Assembly (NCBI RefSeq): GCF_008041945.1
Contig: NZ_VKAD01000003.1
Span: forward strand, 186,001 to 250,000
From: Reinekea thalattae
GTDB taxonomy: Bacteria > Pseudomonadota > Gammaproteobacteria > Pseudomonadales > Natronospirillaceae
Length of the DNA: 64,000 bases
Direction: 5' to 3'
The position numbers and the translations under genes are program-made. This document shows, piece after piece, positions 16,900-26,454 of this stretch (the stretch's first letter is position 1; the number at the start of each line of letters is the position of its first letter). The notes below the pieces were generated by a model. The model made no database searches and was not told where the DNA came from. It saw only the letters and a program-made list of their open reading frames with translations.

Positions 16900-17784
16900 A
16901 TGGATGTTCAGCAACAGATAAAATCTTTAGTGCATGTTGAAAAGGTGCGCGTAAGAGATCCTGGGGTCATTATCCTCACGGGGCCATCTAGTTGTGGTAA
17001 GGGCGAGGTTGCTAATGCACTTTGTCGAACATTATCCATCCGCCCAGAAGCTCATCTGTCGATGGGTGAAATTTTACGTAGCACCTTTCGTGGCGCAAAG
17101 GATGATCCAGAATTTGCTGCGCTGTTGGCGTCGAAATACGATCTAAGCGCTGAAACTAATATCTTTGATTGCATCGACACCACCGAAGCACTAACTAATA
17201 AAGTACGTTCGTACACCGAAAACCTAGAAAAGTATTTCCAAAAAACAGGCATGGCTGAGCACACCTCGCAACTTGAATGGCTTGAGTTCTGTACCATGAA
17301 TGGCTTACTGGTGCCGAACCGTTGGACCGAAAATTTCGTTGCGGCACACATTGAGCAAGCCCGTGCCACGCGCGAAGAAACCTTTATTTTAGATGGTTAC
17401 CCGCGAACGGTGCGAGCAGCGGAACACCTGTTGGGCTTTTTAGAGTCGATGGATATTCCAGTATTAGCCGTGATGCATTTGAGCATCAGCCGACAAGAGA
17501 TGATGAGCCGAGCGCAAGCTCGTGGCCGCGCCGATGACGATGAAGAATCGTTGCATAAGCGTTTTCAATTCTATATTGAAAATGTTCAGCCCAGCGTCGA
17601 CTATATGAAAACTCGACTTGGCTCAGATCGAGTCTCACTGATCGATGCCCATCAGCCAGTTTATGATCAAACAGCCGAAGGCCCGGTGTTTAATTTAGAA
17701 GCATCAATTAAAGCGGTAGTGACCAGTGTTATGCGGGCTTTAGGTGTACCACGCGTGGTGTTGAAGGATTTACTTTCAAATTAA
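16900..17784 (+). CDS. Atypical adenylate-kinase-like nucleoside monophosphate kinase
   Basis: A 294-residue P-loop protein of the adenylate kinase superfamily. The P-loop GPSSCGKG is at 28-35, the NMP-binding LSMGEILR at 53-60 and DGYPRT at 165-170; a short RGRADDDEES segment stands where the long LID of bacterial Adk would be. Between the NMP motif and DGYPRT there are about 105 residues instead of about 50, so an insertion of roughly 50 residues (about 75-130) is present. It is therefore not the housekeeping adk. The substrate is unknown. It stands alone between the HU gene and ridA. Confidence 0.7.
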   Translation: MDVQQQIKSLVHVEKVRVRDPGVIILTGPSSCGKGEVANALCRTLSIRPEAHLSMGEILRSTFRGAKDDPEFAALLASKYDLSAETNIFDCIDTTEALTNKVRSYTENLEKYFQKTGMAEHTSQLEWLEFCTMNGLLVPNRWTENFVAAHIEQARATREETFILDGYPRTVRAAEHLLGFLESMDIPVLAVMHLSISRQEMMSRAQARGRADDDEESLHKRFQFYIENVQPSVDYMKTRLGSDRVSLIDAHQPVYDQTAEGPVFNLEASIKAVVTSVMRALGVPRVVLKDLLSN

Positions 17785-17877
17785 CCGAGCACTCTTCAGG
17801 CGCTCAATTTATTTAATTTATTGTTATAAATTTTGATCTCTCGACAGAGTTCAGTAACGGTTTTACGGAGTTTTGCT

Positions 17878-18261
17878 ATGAATAAAAACATTATTTCTAC
17901 CGATAACGCCCCAGCGGCAATTGGAACCTATTCACAGGCTGTAAAGGTCGGTGACACCGTTTATTTGTCTGGCCAAATTCCATTGCTACCGAGCACTATG
18001 GAACTTATTGGTGAAAATTTTCGCGATCAGGTTAACCAGGTGTTTAAAAACCTAACGGCTGTTTGTGAAGCGGCCGGAGGCTCTTTGCAAGACATCGTTA
18101 AGCTGAATATCTTTTTAACCGACTTATCGCATTTCACTGTGGTCAATGAAGTTATGGCTGAATACTTTGAACAGCCTTATCCTGCGCGTGCCGCTATTGG
18201 TGTTGCTCAATTGCCAAAAGGCTCGCTGGTGGAAATGGATGGCGTTATGTCATTGGCCTAA
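17878..18261 (+). CDS. ridA: RidA-family enamine/imine deaminase
   Basis: RidA hydrolyses reactive 2-aminoacrylate and related imines made by PLP enzymes, protecting targets such as IlvE and GlyA. The 127-residue protein starts at ATG 17878, with ACGGAG just upstream. It has the family's [26 protein letters not shown]-terminal region, [10 protein letters not shown], and [21 protein letters not shown] with the catalytic Arg near residue 105. It is read alone, 94 bp after the kinase-like gene. Confidence 0.93.
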   Translation: MNKNIISTDNAPAAIGTYSQAVKVGDTVYLSGQIPLLPSTMELIGENFRDQVNQVFKNLTAVCEAAGGSLQDIVKLNIFLTDLSHFTVVNEVMAEYFEQPYPARAAIGVAQLPKGSLVEMDGVMSLA

Positions 18262-18428
18262 TCGCCTGCGTTAAGTAGATCGACGCCGCTGCCGTGAGCG
18301 AATGTTATCGTTTGGGGCAGCTTTTATCGTTTTGTCGGTAGCCTATTGGCAAAACGATTGGACTGAAAAAGACGCGCATCAGCGTTGCTTTCAAACAGCT
18401 TTATTATTCAACGTAGGTTATTCATTCG

Positions 18429-19397
18429 ATGGCTCGAGCCAATAAAAAACATCGATCATCTGGCGATACTCAAAAAGATTCTCACGTCACGGATGTGTAT
18501 CGATTTCGCGATTTTTTAGCCCCCCGTTATTGGAAGACTTGGATCAGCATCGCAGGTCTCTATAGCATTGCGTGGCTACCCATAGGTTTGCGTTCTGGCT
18601 TGAGTGTTGGCCTTGCTGCCATACTTAAAAAGATAGATAAGCGCCGCTTGCGAGTGGTGCAAAGAAACCTCGAACTGTGCTTTCCAGAAAAAACCGCACA
18701 GCAGCGAGCGCAGCTGTTAAAGGCGACCTATCATTCCTACGCAATGACCTTTATCGAAACTGCCCATGCTTGGTGTCGGCCGGTGCGTTCTATGCATCTG
18801 GAGATACAAGGCCGAGAATACATTGATGCGCTGCGTAGCCAAGGCCGCGGTGCTATTTTGGTGAGTGGCCATTTTGCACCCTTAGATATAGCCGCAGCCT
18901 TACTTGGCCAGAGTGATATCTCGGTGCAAGCGGTGTATCGCAAAGATAACAACCCGCTGTTTAATTATTTTATGACGCGTGCACGTGAACGTTATGCCGC
19001 CAGCTTGGTAGCGCGTAAAGACATTCGCGGCATGATTAAAAATCTAAAGCAGGGCGGTTTGTTATGGTACGCGCCAGACCAAGATTATGGCCGTCGACCT
19101 TCTATTTTTGTGCCTTTTTTTGGTGTTCAGGCGGCAACCATAACCAAGACTAGCGTCTTGGCCGAAGCAGGTGATGCTGCTGTAGTCCCCATGAGCGCCT
19201 ATCGTACCGAGGGTGGCCGAAAAATTGTTATTCGCTTTGAAGCGCCGTTAAATATTCCGAGCGGTGATGAGCGAGCCGATGCTATCTGTATTAATCAGTG
19301 GTTAGAAACGCGTATATCAGAACACCCAGAGCAATACTTATGGTTTCATAAGCGCTTTAAAACTCGGCCTGAGGGTGAGGCGTCACTCTACGATTAA
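18429..19397 (+). CDS. LpxL/HtrB-type lysophospholipid acyltransferase
   Basis: A 322-residue protein of the lipid A late acyltransferase family, which adds a secondary acyl chain to Kdo2-lipid IVA on the inner membrane. It has an N-terminal hydrophobic anchor (about 38-60), the catalytic HxxxxD motif as GHFAPLD (about 147), a RKDNNPLF motif, and DQDYGRRPSIFVPFFG followed by TKTSVLAEAGDAAVVP. Whether it acts as LpxL, LpxM or LpxP cannot be decided from this sequence alone. Confidence 0.88.
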   Translation: MARANKKHRSSGDTQKDSHVTDVYRFRDFLAPRYWKTWISIAGLYSIAWLPIGLRSGLSVGLAAILKKIDKRRLRVVQRNLELCFPEKTAQQRAQLLKATYHSYAMTFIETAHAWCRPVRSMHLEIQGREYIDALRSQGRGAILVSGHFAPLDIAAALLGQSDISVQAVYRKDNNPLFNYFMTRARERYAASLVARKDIRGMIKNLKQGGLLWYAPDQDYGRRPSIFVPFFGVQAATITKTSVLAEAGDAAVVPMSAYRTEGGRKIVIRFEAPLNIPSGDERADAICINQWLETRISEHPEQYLWFHKRFKTRPEGEASLYD

Positions 19398-19463
19398 TCG
19401 ATCAAGCAAATGTTCGGCGCTATGTATTTGGCTGCGTATCAGTCATCAGTAACAGGATAAAAG

Positions 19464-20861
19464 ATGAGACAGTTTGATTACCCCCAGTTTGAGGTTAGCG
19501 TTGTTAGCCAATTGCCAGAGCAATATGACAGCGTTATAGAATGGCGTGAGCAATCCGTAGAACCCTTCATTAATCAGAATCTCAAGGGCGAGCGTAGTTT
19601 ACAAACCCTGTTGCCAAATGGTGCGCTATGGAGCTACCGCCGTGCATCGAGCAGATTAAAAACATTTGAATATCTGACCTTAGCGCGTTCATTGTGCAGC
19701 GGTGCCGTGCGTGCTCATGATCAGCATGTGGTGCTGCTGGCAGATAACGAAACGCTACTGGATGCGTTGCTTTCGGCCTTGTTGGCAGCGCACTTTAAGT
19801 TGCCGACCTTTAGCAGCCAAGAAAGCAATAATCGAGATTTAAAAATTACGCTACTGGGCCCGATCAGTGACGCTCAGCTAGAACAACGCTTGGCCGAGGC
19901 CAAAGGCAATGCCTTAGCTCGATTTTTAACTGTGCTACCGGCAAATGAGTTGAATCCAAAACAGTATCAAAGCTTAGCGCTTGAGCTTGCCGAAACAGAA
20001 GGCTGGCAATGCAAGGTTTATGATTACGATGAGCTAGCGTTGATTGGTGCAGGCGCTTTTATCAGTGTTGCCCGAGGTTCAAACCATAAAGATGCCGCAA
20101 TCGTGAAGCTTGAGTATCGCGGTAATCCGGAATCCGAAGAGCACATTGCGCTGGTGGGTAAGGGCGTGACGATCGACACCGGCGGTTATAACTTAAAAAC
20201 AGCCGGCTCAATGTTTGGTATGAATGGCGATATGGGCGGCAGTGCTGCGGTGCTTGCGAGTTTGTTAACCGCTTCCATGCTGAAGCAGCCGATTAATATA
20301 ACCGGTTGGTTGGCGATTACAGACAACCATATTGGGCCGAATGCTTATCACGCCAACGAGTGGGTGAAAGCACTGAATGGTACAACGATTGAGGTGGTCG
20401 ATACCGACGCCGAAGGTCGTATGATTCTTGCCGACACGCTAACGCTGGCCTCACGTCAAGCGCCGAGCTTGGTGATTGATTACGCCACCCTAACCGGTGC
20501 TTGCGTCGCGGCTTTATCGACACGCTATTCTGGCGTCTTTACCAATCAAGACGATTGGCTGTTGCCTATTATTGAGGCCGGAAAAATCAGTGGTGAGCGG
20601 GTTTGGCCGTTTCCGTTAGATGTCGATTATGACGAGCACATCAAAAGTAGCGTTGCAGATATTCAGCAATGCAACCCCGGAAAATCTTCAGACCATATCG
20701 ATGCGGCACGTTTTCTCAGTCGTTTTGTTGAGCCGGGTGTTAATTGGCTTCATATTGACCTGTCGGCGGCAAAACATAAGGGCGGGCTTGCGCATATTCC
20801 TACCGATGTTACAGGTTTTGGTGTACGTTTAACGCAGCAGTTAATTCGTTCATTAGCCTAG
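19464..20861 (+). CDS. M17 leucyl aminopeptidase family protein
   Basis: A 465-residue cytoplasmic metallopeptidase of the PepA/PepB type that removes N-terminal residues from peptides. The metal and catalytic residues are all in place: Lys and Asp in VGKGVTIDTGGYNL (about 231-244), Asp in NGDMGGSA (about 254), and DTDAEGRMILAD (about 314-325) with the catalytic Arg. The N-terminal 170 residues are divergent from E. coli PepA. It is followed 52 bp later by a small HTH gene. Confidence 0.88.
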   Translation: MRQFDYPQFEVSVVSQLPEQYDSVIEWREQSVEPFINQNLKGERSLQTLLPNGALWSYRRASSRLKTFEYLTLARSLCSGAVRAHDQHVVLLADNETLLDALLSALLAAHFKLPTFSSQESNNRDLKITLLGPISDAQLEQRLAEAKGNALARFLTVLPANELNPKQYQSLALELAETEGWQCKVYDYDELALIGAGAFISVARGSNHKDAAIVKLEYRGNPESEEHIALVGKGVTIDTGGYNLKTAGSMFGMNGDMGGSAAVLASLLTASMLKQPINITGWLAITDNHIGPNAYHANEWVKALNGTTIEVVDTDAEGRMILADTLTLASRQAPSLVIDYATLTGACVAALSTRYSGVFTNQDDWLLPIIEAGKISGERVWPFPLDVDYDEHIKSSVADIQQCNPGKSSDHIDAARFLSRFVEPGVNWLHIDLSAAKHKGGLAHIPTDVTGFGVRLTQQLIRSLA

Positions 20862-20913
20862 CAAAGACTCTCTTAGCGAGGCAGTGAGCTGACGAAACGG
20901 AGGTCATAGCTTT

Positions 20914-21366
20914 ATGACTAGAGTGCAGTACAGCGAGCAACCGCTTCGCTGCTTTGCCGATCGCTTAAAGGTGTTAATCGGCAATGCCAGTGTCTCAGCC
21001 TTTGCCAGAAAGGTTGGCTTAAACGAAAGCCTCATCCGTAAATACCTCAATGGCTCCGAACCGACCTTATCGCGCGCGGCTAAAATCGCACAAAAGACAG
21101 CGGTAAATGTCGATTGGCTGGCCTTTGGCCAAGGCAGCCCAGCACAGCCAAAATTAACCGATGCGGTTGCTTTGCTGCAATTAATTGAACAGCTAAGTCA
21201 GTTATACAGTAATCAACAGGGTGGGATTTCTCAGTCTCAGCGCGACCTTGTCGCCGTGCTGACTTACCAGCATATTAATGCGCAATGCTGCGATATTACC
21301 GAGTGTGATCTGGTCAGTGCTTATGATTTTGTTGTTAAGCGAGTGCAGCAGGCAGCGATTGAATAA
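20914..21366 (+). CDS. Small XRE/phage-repressor-like HTH regulator
   Basis: A 150-residue protein. Residues about 12-70 form a lambda-repressor-like helix-turn-helix (FADRLKVLIG, SAFARKVGLNESLIRKYLNG, AAKIAQKTAVNVDWLAFG), similar to the N-terminal part of CI/C-type phage repressors. There is no peptidase domain; the C-terminal 75 residues are helical with three Cys (QCCDITEC). It lies 52 bp after the aminopeptidase gene, with CGGAGG upstream of its ATG, and may be co-transcribed. A short hairpin (21369-21385) without a T run follows. Its targets are unknown. Confidence 0.75.
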   Translation: MTRVQYSEQPLRCFADRLKVLIGNASVSAFARKVGLNESLIRKYLNGSEPTLSRAAKIAQKTAVNVDWLAFGQGSPAQPKLTDAVALLQLIEQLSQLYSNQQGGISQSQRDLVAVLTYQHINAQCCDITECDLVSAYDFVVKRVQQAAIE

Positions 21367-21396
21367 GCCTGCCTGCTGTAGGCAGATATCGAGTTG

Positions 21397-22035
21397 TTAC
21401 TTCATTTCGGTAATAAAGTCTTCTGTCGCACGGCGAACTTTTTTCAGATCTTTTAACCAGTCACCTTCCTCAGCGCGGTAGCCCAAAGGCAATAAGATCA
21501 CCGAACGCAAGCCGCGTTCTTTTAAGCCTAAAATCTCATCGACTTTCTCGGGTACAAAGCCTTCCATCGGCGTGCAGTCGACCTGTTCTTCTGCCGCAGC
21601 GATCAGTGCAGTGCCCAGACCAATATAGGCTTGGCGTGCCGCGTGTTGATAGTTTTCTTCAGCACTGCGTTGTGGGTAGTTGCTGAGCAGCATTTGGCGA
21701 TAATTTTCCCAACCTTCGTTCTTAAAGCCGCGTTCGTCGTTGACTAGGTCGAACATCTCGTTAATGCGATCTTCGGTGTAGTTATCCCAAGCCGCGAACA
21801 CGAGCAGATGAGAGCCTTCGGTAATTTGAGCTTGATCCCAAGCGTTTGGCTGAATTTGCTGACGCAATTCAGGGTTGCTGACCACAATCACTTCGTAAGG
21901 TTGCAAACCGCTTGATGTTGCAGTTAGACGGATCGCTTCCAAAATGCGCTGTAGCTTGTCTTCTGGTACAGCCTTGCTTGGATCCATTTTTTTGGTGGCA
22001 TAACGCCAGTTGAGTTTATCAATTAATGTCGACAT
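21397..22035 (-). CDS. NfsB-like NAD(P)H-dependent FMN oxidoreductase
   Basis: A 212-residue member of the nitroreductase family, which reduces nitro-aromatics and quinones with NAD(P)H using FMN. Visible family features are the N-terminal RYATKKMDPSK (FMN-binding Arg), TATSSGLQPYEVIVV, the AARQAYIGLGTALIAAAEE helix and the C-terminal SVILLPLGYRAEEGDW. Length and pattern are close to E. coli NfsB. The ATG has AAGGAGC upstream. It converges with the HTH gene. Confidence 0.88.
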   Translation of the reverse strand: MSTLIDKLNWRYATKKMDPSKAVPEDKLQRILEAIRLTATSSGLQPYEVIVVSNPELRQQIQPNAWDQAQITEGSHLLVFAAWDNYTEDRINEMFDLVNDERGFKNEGWENYRQMLLSNYPQRSAEENYQHAARQAYIGLGTALIAAAEEQVDCTPMEGFVPEKVDEILGLKERGLRSVILLPLGYRAEEGDWLKDLKKVRRATEDFITEMK

Positions 22036-22219
22036 AACAGCTCCTTAGGTACCGTCAAAACATCGAATGCATTTAGCCATAATCGCTTCGTTGCTAAGAG
22101 ACTCATGCATTTAGACAGCGCTATATGGTGTTGCAAAGCGGTTACTTCAATAGGGTGGGTGATAATCGTGACTTTCGACTAAGAATGCGCAGGGGCTATT
22201 TTTTTATTAATGCTATTAA

Positions 22220-23353
22220 TTACGTAGTCGCAAGGGTGTAGATATTACCACGTAACTCGATTGTGCCGTTATCACATAGCTCTTTTAAAAGAGTACTAAA
22301 CGAAGGGTTGAAGGTCGTTTTATCTACTAGTTCCTTTAATTTAAGTTGATGAGCTTTAAGTGCATTAATGATTTCTTTTTTTGAGGTATCTTGTAAGTCA
22401 GTCAGAAATTTATTGAATGCGCTAAGCTCAGGAGCTTGCTTTAGTTTTTGAATTTCAGACTTCCCCGTCTCAGTTAATGAATATCTACTATTACCGAGTT
22501 TGGTTAAGTACTTTGCGGAAATGCATAATTGGATGGTTTCTTCTAAGGTGGCAGTGTCCATCTTTATTACATCGGCCCTTTTGGCACCGCCATATGCATT
22601 AGGGCTTTCAAATAACAGGAGTGTTTTTAGAATGCTGAACTTGGAATTGGCTTCTAAAGCCATTTCGTTATCAGTTGCCCAGCCGTCAACAGACCAAGTC
22701 TCGCTTGATACGTGATTTTTAGTTGAGGTCGCCATACTATCTATTGTGTTGCTTTCTTTTTCGTCGGTCTCATAAGCAATGAGCAATTCAGCTTTCTTTA
22801 GCTGTTCGACTAATAGGTTCTTTTGTACATCATCTAAGCCAGATTGATTTAGTACTTTTTCAGTGATGATATCGCTAATTTTTATTTGAGAGCTACGTAG
22901 GTCTTTAACCTCTTGAGTTAATGAATTATTTTCATCTAGCAGTTCTTCATGTTTTTGATTATCTCTTTGCAGCTTAGAAAATTGAATCTGAAAGCGCCTT
23001 ATTTGTTCTTCATGCTGCTTAAGACTAATTGATTCGTACAGGTTTCTAGCGTTTAGCAATTTAATTACTTTCCCTCTTATGTATTTGGCAAGTACTTCCA
23101 TTGACTCGCGTAAAGTTGAAGAGAAAGCTGAATAGAAGAAGCCCATACCAAGCGGAAATAAGAAGTGCATCCAGATGCTGGTATTGTTTAGGTAGTTAGA
23201 GATGAATTGCTGGTTGAAATCATGGGATTGGAAAAGCGCGGTAACAGTAATCGGCCAATTAAGAATTAACCAAGAAAGTATAAACGAAAGCCAAAAAGGG
23301 CTTGCGAACCTATCTTTAAGGAAATCTTTAAAGTCATTTATAGAGTCGAACAT
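22220..23353 (-). CDS. Unrecognised membrane-anchored coiled-coil protein with winged-helix-like end
   Basis: I do not recognise this 377-residue protein. Two hydrophobic segments are visible (about 19-40 and 60-82), followed by a Gln/Glu/Lys-rich coiled coil (about 105-155), a Ser/Thr/Asn-rich linker (about 200-225) and a C-terminal part. In the latter, KFSILKTLLLFE, CISAKYLTKLGNSRYSLTETGKSEI and a final LCDNGTIELRGNIYTL look like one or two winged-helix units. The DNA is visibly more AT-rich than its neighbours and no Shine-Dalgarno sequence is obvious. It lies directly downstream of tRNA-Leu, a common insertion site for foreign DNA. Acquisition by transfer is inferred. Confidence 0.6.
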   Translation of the reverse strand: MFDSINDFKDFLKDRFASPFWLSFILSWLILNWPITVTALFQSHDFNQQFISNYLNNTSIWMHFLFPLGMGFFYSAFSSTLRESMEVLAKYIRGKVIKLLNARNLYESISLKQHEEQIRRFQIQFSKLQRDNQKHEELLDENNSLTQEVKDLRSSQIKISDIITEKVLNQSGLDDVQKNLLVEQLKKAELLIAYETDEKESNTIDSMATSTKNHVSSETWSVDGWATDNEMALEANSKFSILKTLLLFESPNAYGGAKRADVIKMDTATLEETIQLCISAKYLTKLGNSRYSLTETGKSEIQKLKQAPELSAFNKFLTDLQDTSKKEIINALKAHQLKLKELVDKTTFNPSFSTLLKELCDNGTIELRGNIYTLATT

Positions 23354-23468
23354 ATAATGTCTTTAACCGTCAGCTAAATATCTACTAACGATATTCTAAG
23401 GATTCAATATATGCAATTAGGATAAATAAGGGGTCTTGCTTAGAAGATAGAAAGGACTTTCTATCAAA

Positions 23469-23553
<85 letters not shown>

Positions 23554-23570
23554 TCGTTTGAGTGGGGCGC

Positions 23571-23599
23571 ATATTAGAGATTTTCTTTTTAAGATTCAA
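23571..23599 (-). promoter_or_regulatory. Promoter of tRNA-Leu
   Basis: On the minus strand, TTGAAT (23599-23594) and TAATAT (23576-23571) are separated by 17 bp and followed by a GC-rich discriminator (GCGCCCC), typical of stable-RNA promoters. Confidence 0.75.
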
Positions 23600-23673
23600 G
23601 CGCTTAGCGAAAAAAAGTTAGAAATATTTGGTTTTTTTTCAATATCGGTCGTCGATTGGCTGCAAAGCCAGCA

Positions 23674-23702
23674 AAATGGCGGGCGGCAATAGCGCCGCCC
23701 GC
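23674..23702 (-). terminator. Terminator-like hairpin after ettA
   Basis: GCGGGCGGC (minus strand 23702-23694) pairs with GCCGCCCGC (23687-23679) around a 6-base loop. Only a short T stretch follows. It begins 8 bp after the ettA stop. Confidence 0.6.
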
Positions 23703-23710
23703 TGCAAACG

Positions 23711-25366
23711 CTATTTAATGCGCTTATATTTTATACGCTGCGGGCCGCTGTTACCGGTACGCGATTTGTGGTCTTCTTCGTATTCACTGTAGTTACCTTC
23801 AAAGAAGACGGCTTTTGAGTCGCCCTCAAAGGCTAAAATGTGCGTCGAGATACGATCCAAGAACCAGCGGTCATGCGAAATAACCACCGCAACACCAGGG
23901 AAGGCGAGCAGAGCTTCTTCTAGCGCACGTAAGGTTTCGACGTCGAGGTCATTGGTCGGTTCATCGAGCAACAGCACGTTGCCGCCTTCTTTTAGCAGCT
24001 TGGCAAGGAATAAGCGGTTACGCTCACCACCTGAAAGGTTTTTCACCAGTTTTTGCTGGTCGCCGCCTTTAAAATTGAACCGGCTGATGTATGAACGAGA
24101 CGAAGTTTCCCAGCCACCAATGGTGATCATATCCATACCGTCGCTGACTTCTTCCCAGACGGTTTTGTCGCCATTCAGCTCACGCATCTGGCCAACAAAG
24201 GCGGGCTTGACCGTTTCACCAATGCGAATGGCACCGGTATCGGGCTGTTCCATACCTGCAATCATTTTAAACAGCGTCGATTTACCGGCACCGTTACCAC
24301 CGATAATGCCGACAATGGCGCCGGGCGGAATGTTGAAGTTCATATCTTCGTACAGTAATCGGCCATCAAAGGATTTACTGATGTCGGACGCTTCAATAAC
24401 GATGTCACCTAAGCGAGGGCCGGGTGGAATATAGATTTCGTTGGTTTCGTTACGGGTTTGGAATTCGGCAGAGTTCATTTGCTCGAACTGTTTTAATCGC
24501 GCCTTAGATTTAGATTGACGGCCTTTGGCTCCTTGGCGAACCCATTCCAATTCTGACTTAACGGCTTTTTCGTGTGCTGATTGCTGCTTGGATTCCATCT
24601 CTAAGCGTTTTTCTTTCGCTTCTAGCCACTGGCTGTAGTTGCCTTCAAACGGAATGCCGTGGCCACGGTCCAGTTCTAGAATCCAACCGGCGACGTTATC
24701 AAGGAAGTAACGGTCATGCGTGATCGCCACAACAGTGCCAGAATAGTCGTGTAAAAAGCGCTCTAGCCAAGCAACGGATTCGGCATCCAAATGGTTGGTC
24801 GGCTCGTCTAGTAATAGCATTTCTGGGTTCGAAAGCAGCAAGCGACAAAGTGCGACACGGCGGCGTTCACCACCAGAAAGGTGTACCACTTTGGCGTCCC
24901 ATTCGGGTAAACGCAATGCATCGGCGGCGATCTCTAAACGGGTTTCCATGTTATGGCCGTCTGCCGCGTTAATGATGTTTTCGAGTTCTTGCTGTTCAGC
25001 GGCAAGTTTGTCGAAGTCAGCATCCGGTTCGGCGTAAGCTGCGTAAACTGCTTCCAGCTTCACTTGCGCTTCTTTGATGTGATCCAGCGCTTCTTCAACA
25101 ATTTCACGCACAGTTTTGCTGTCGTCTAGTTCAGGCTCTTGCGGTAAGTAACCAATGTTCAAGCCCGGTTGAGGGCGAGCTTCGCCAATAATATCGGTAT
25201 CGATACCGGCCATAATGCGCAACAGCGTGGATTTACCCGAGCCATTTAAACCCAGTACGCCAATTTTCGCACCGGGGAAAAATGAAAGTGAGATGTCTTT
25301 GAGGATTTCGCGTTTTGGCGGCACGATTTTGCCGACGCGATTCATGGTGAAAACGTATTGAGCCAC
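23711..25366 (-). CDS. ettA: Energy-dependent translational throttle protein EttA (ABC-F)
   Basis: A 551-residue ABC-F ATPase that binds the ribosomal E site and gates the first elongation step according to ATP level. Two ABC cassettes are present without membrane domains: Walker A GLNGSGKST (about 40) and GGNGAGKST (about 354), signatures LSGGERRR and LSGGERNR, and Walker B motifs LLLDEPTNHLD and LLLDEPTNDLD. The linker contains EWVRQGAKGRQSKSKARL, characteristic of EttA. Translation starts at GTG. Length matches E. coli EttA (555). Confidence 0.95.
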   Translation of the reverse strand: MAQYVFTMNRVGKIVPPKREILKDISLSFFPGAKIGVLGLNGSGKSTLLRIMAGIDTDIIGEARPQPGLNIGYLPQEPELDDSKTVREIVEEALDHIKEAQVKLEAVYAAYAEPDADFDKLAAEQQELENIINAADGHNMETRLEIAADALRLPEWDAKVVHLSGGERRRVALCRLLLSNPEMLLLDEPTNHLDAESVAWLERFLHDYSGTVVAITHDRYFLDNVAGWILELDRGHGIPFEGNYSQWLEAKEKRLEMESKQQSAHEKAVKSELEWVRQGAKGRQSKSKARLKQFEQMNSAEFQTRNETNEIYIPPGPRLGDIVIEASDISKSFDGRLLYEDMNFNIPPGAIVGIIGGNGAGKSTLFKMIAGMEQPDTGAIRIGETVKPAFVGQMRELNGDKTVWEEVSDGMDMITIGGWETSSRSYISRFNFKGGDQQKLVKNLSGGERNRLFLAKLLKEGGNVLLLDEPTNDLDVETLRALEEALLAFPGVAVVISHDRWFLDRISTHILAFEGDSKAVFFEGNYSEYEEDHKSRTGNSGPQRIKYKRIK

Positions 25367-25533
25367 CGAAAATTCCTTAGTTTAGAGAGTTAAAAACAGC
25401 GCAAATTCTAGCAGTGCTGGTACAAACTATCTACGTAAGTCGAGTGATTGACTGAGCTGGCTGCTACATAACAGCGCTTGTATCTATTGAGCTTGCTCAG
25501 TAAGGTTGGGATTTGATATTGACTTAAAGAGTT

Positions 25534-26235
25534 ATGATGCCGTTTAACCGAGATGCCATTAAAGAGGGTTTGTTCCAACAGATAGCTGCCGACGCCGAAG
25601 CCAAGGGCTTAATTAAGCTATCAACCGCTGAAGAACGTGAAGCCAGTTGGCGTAGTTTGCTGGCGGAAAATCCGAATGCCGACGGTGCTGTTTGGGTGTT
25701 TGCCTATGGTTCATTGTTGTGGAACCCAGCGATTCACGTTGAGCAAACGGTTAATGCCCGGCTTGAGGGTTATCATCGTGATTTCACTTTGCGTACTTAC
25801 ATTGGTCGCGGCAGTGAACAGCAGCCGGGGTTGGTTTTGGGGCTAGAAGATGGTCTCTTCTGTGAAGGCCAAGCTTTAAAAATACCTGCAAAAAAGGTTG
25901 AGTCTGAGCTTAGCCTGCTTTGGGCGCGCGAAATGGTATCGAGCGCCTATATTCCGACTTGGTTACCGATGCTTACTGATCAGGCCGAACCGTTTTACGG
26001 AATCGGTTTTATCATGGATAAAAGCTACCCTCATTACGCCGCTAACCTAAGCTTTGAACAGCGTTGTCACGATTTAGCCTTTGGTGAAGGGTCGTTAGGG
26101 CGCGCTGCAGATTATCTGTTCGATACGCTGACATCATTAACTGAAATGGGGATCGAAGACGCCTTGCTGGAACGTTACGCTGAACGGGTAAAACAACTGA
26201 TTGCCGAGCATTTGGCGTTGCCCAAGGCTGATTAA
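25534..26235 (+). CDS. ChaC-like gamma-glutamylcyclotransferase
   Basis: A 233-residue protein of the ChaC/GGCT family, which cleaves glutathione (gamma-glutamyl peptides) to 5-oxoproline. The substrate-binding motif is WVFAYGSLLWNP (about 53-64), followed by the beta-rich core with DFTLRTYIGRGS and PGLVLGLEDG. The catalytic Glu is expected in LLWAREM (about 132). Two adjacent ATG codons occur at 25534 and 25537. It is divergent from ettA and followed by a terminator. Confidence 0.85.
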   Translation: MMPFNRDAIKEGLFQQIAADAEAKGLIKLSTAEEREASWRSLLAENPNADGAVWVFAYGSLLWNPAIHVEQTVNARLEGYHRDFTLRTYIGRGSEQQPGLVLGLEDGLFCEGQALKIPAKKVESELSLLWAREMVSSAYIPTWLPMLTDQAEPFYGIGFIMDKSYPHYAANLSFEQRCHDLAFGEGSLGRAADYLFDTLTSLTEMGIEDALLERYAERVKQLIAEHLALPKAD

Positions 26236-26310
26236 GATCAGCAAGCGAAACAGATTGTTGCGAAATATTTCTAATCTGTTACTGGGATAACTAGGGCCAT
26301 TGTGTACAAT

Positions 26311-26338
26311 ACGCGACTCTTAAAAAAGTCGCGTTTTT
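26311..26338 (+). terminator. Terminator between the ChaC-like gene and glyA
   Basis: ACGCGACT (26311-26318) pairs with AGTCGCGT (26327-26334) and runs into five T residues. It lies 75 bp after the ChaC-like gene. A TACAAT box (26305-26310) directly before it raises the alternative that it belongs to the glyA leader. Confidence 0.65.
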
Positions 26339-26454
26339 CAGCGAAAAACCTGACTTATTGAACGAATTTTCGGTCGCAGCGAGCCCGTTTAACGTATTCA
26401 TTTGCGTGTAACAGTCATTCTGAATTTGCTGCCCAACCACAGTGGAGAGCCCCC

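Noticed and set aside
23838..24434. 198-codon plus-strand frame opposite ettA
   Set aside because: Ser/Pro/Arg-rich antisense shadow of a well-supported gene, with no initiation signals.
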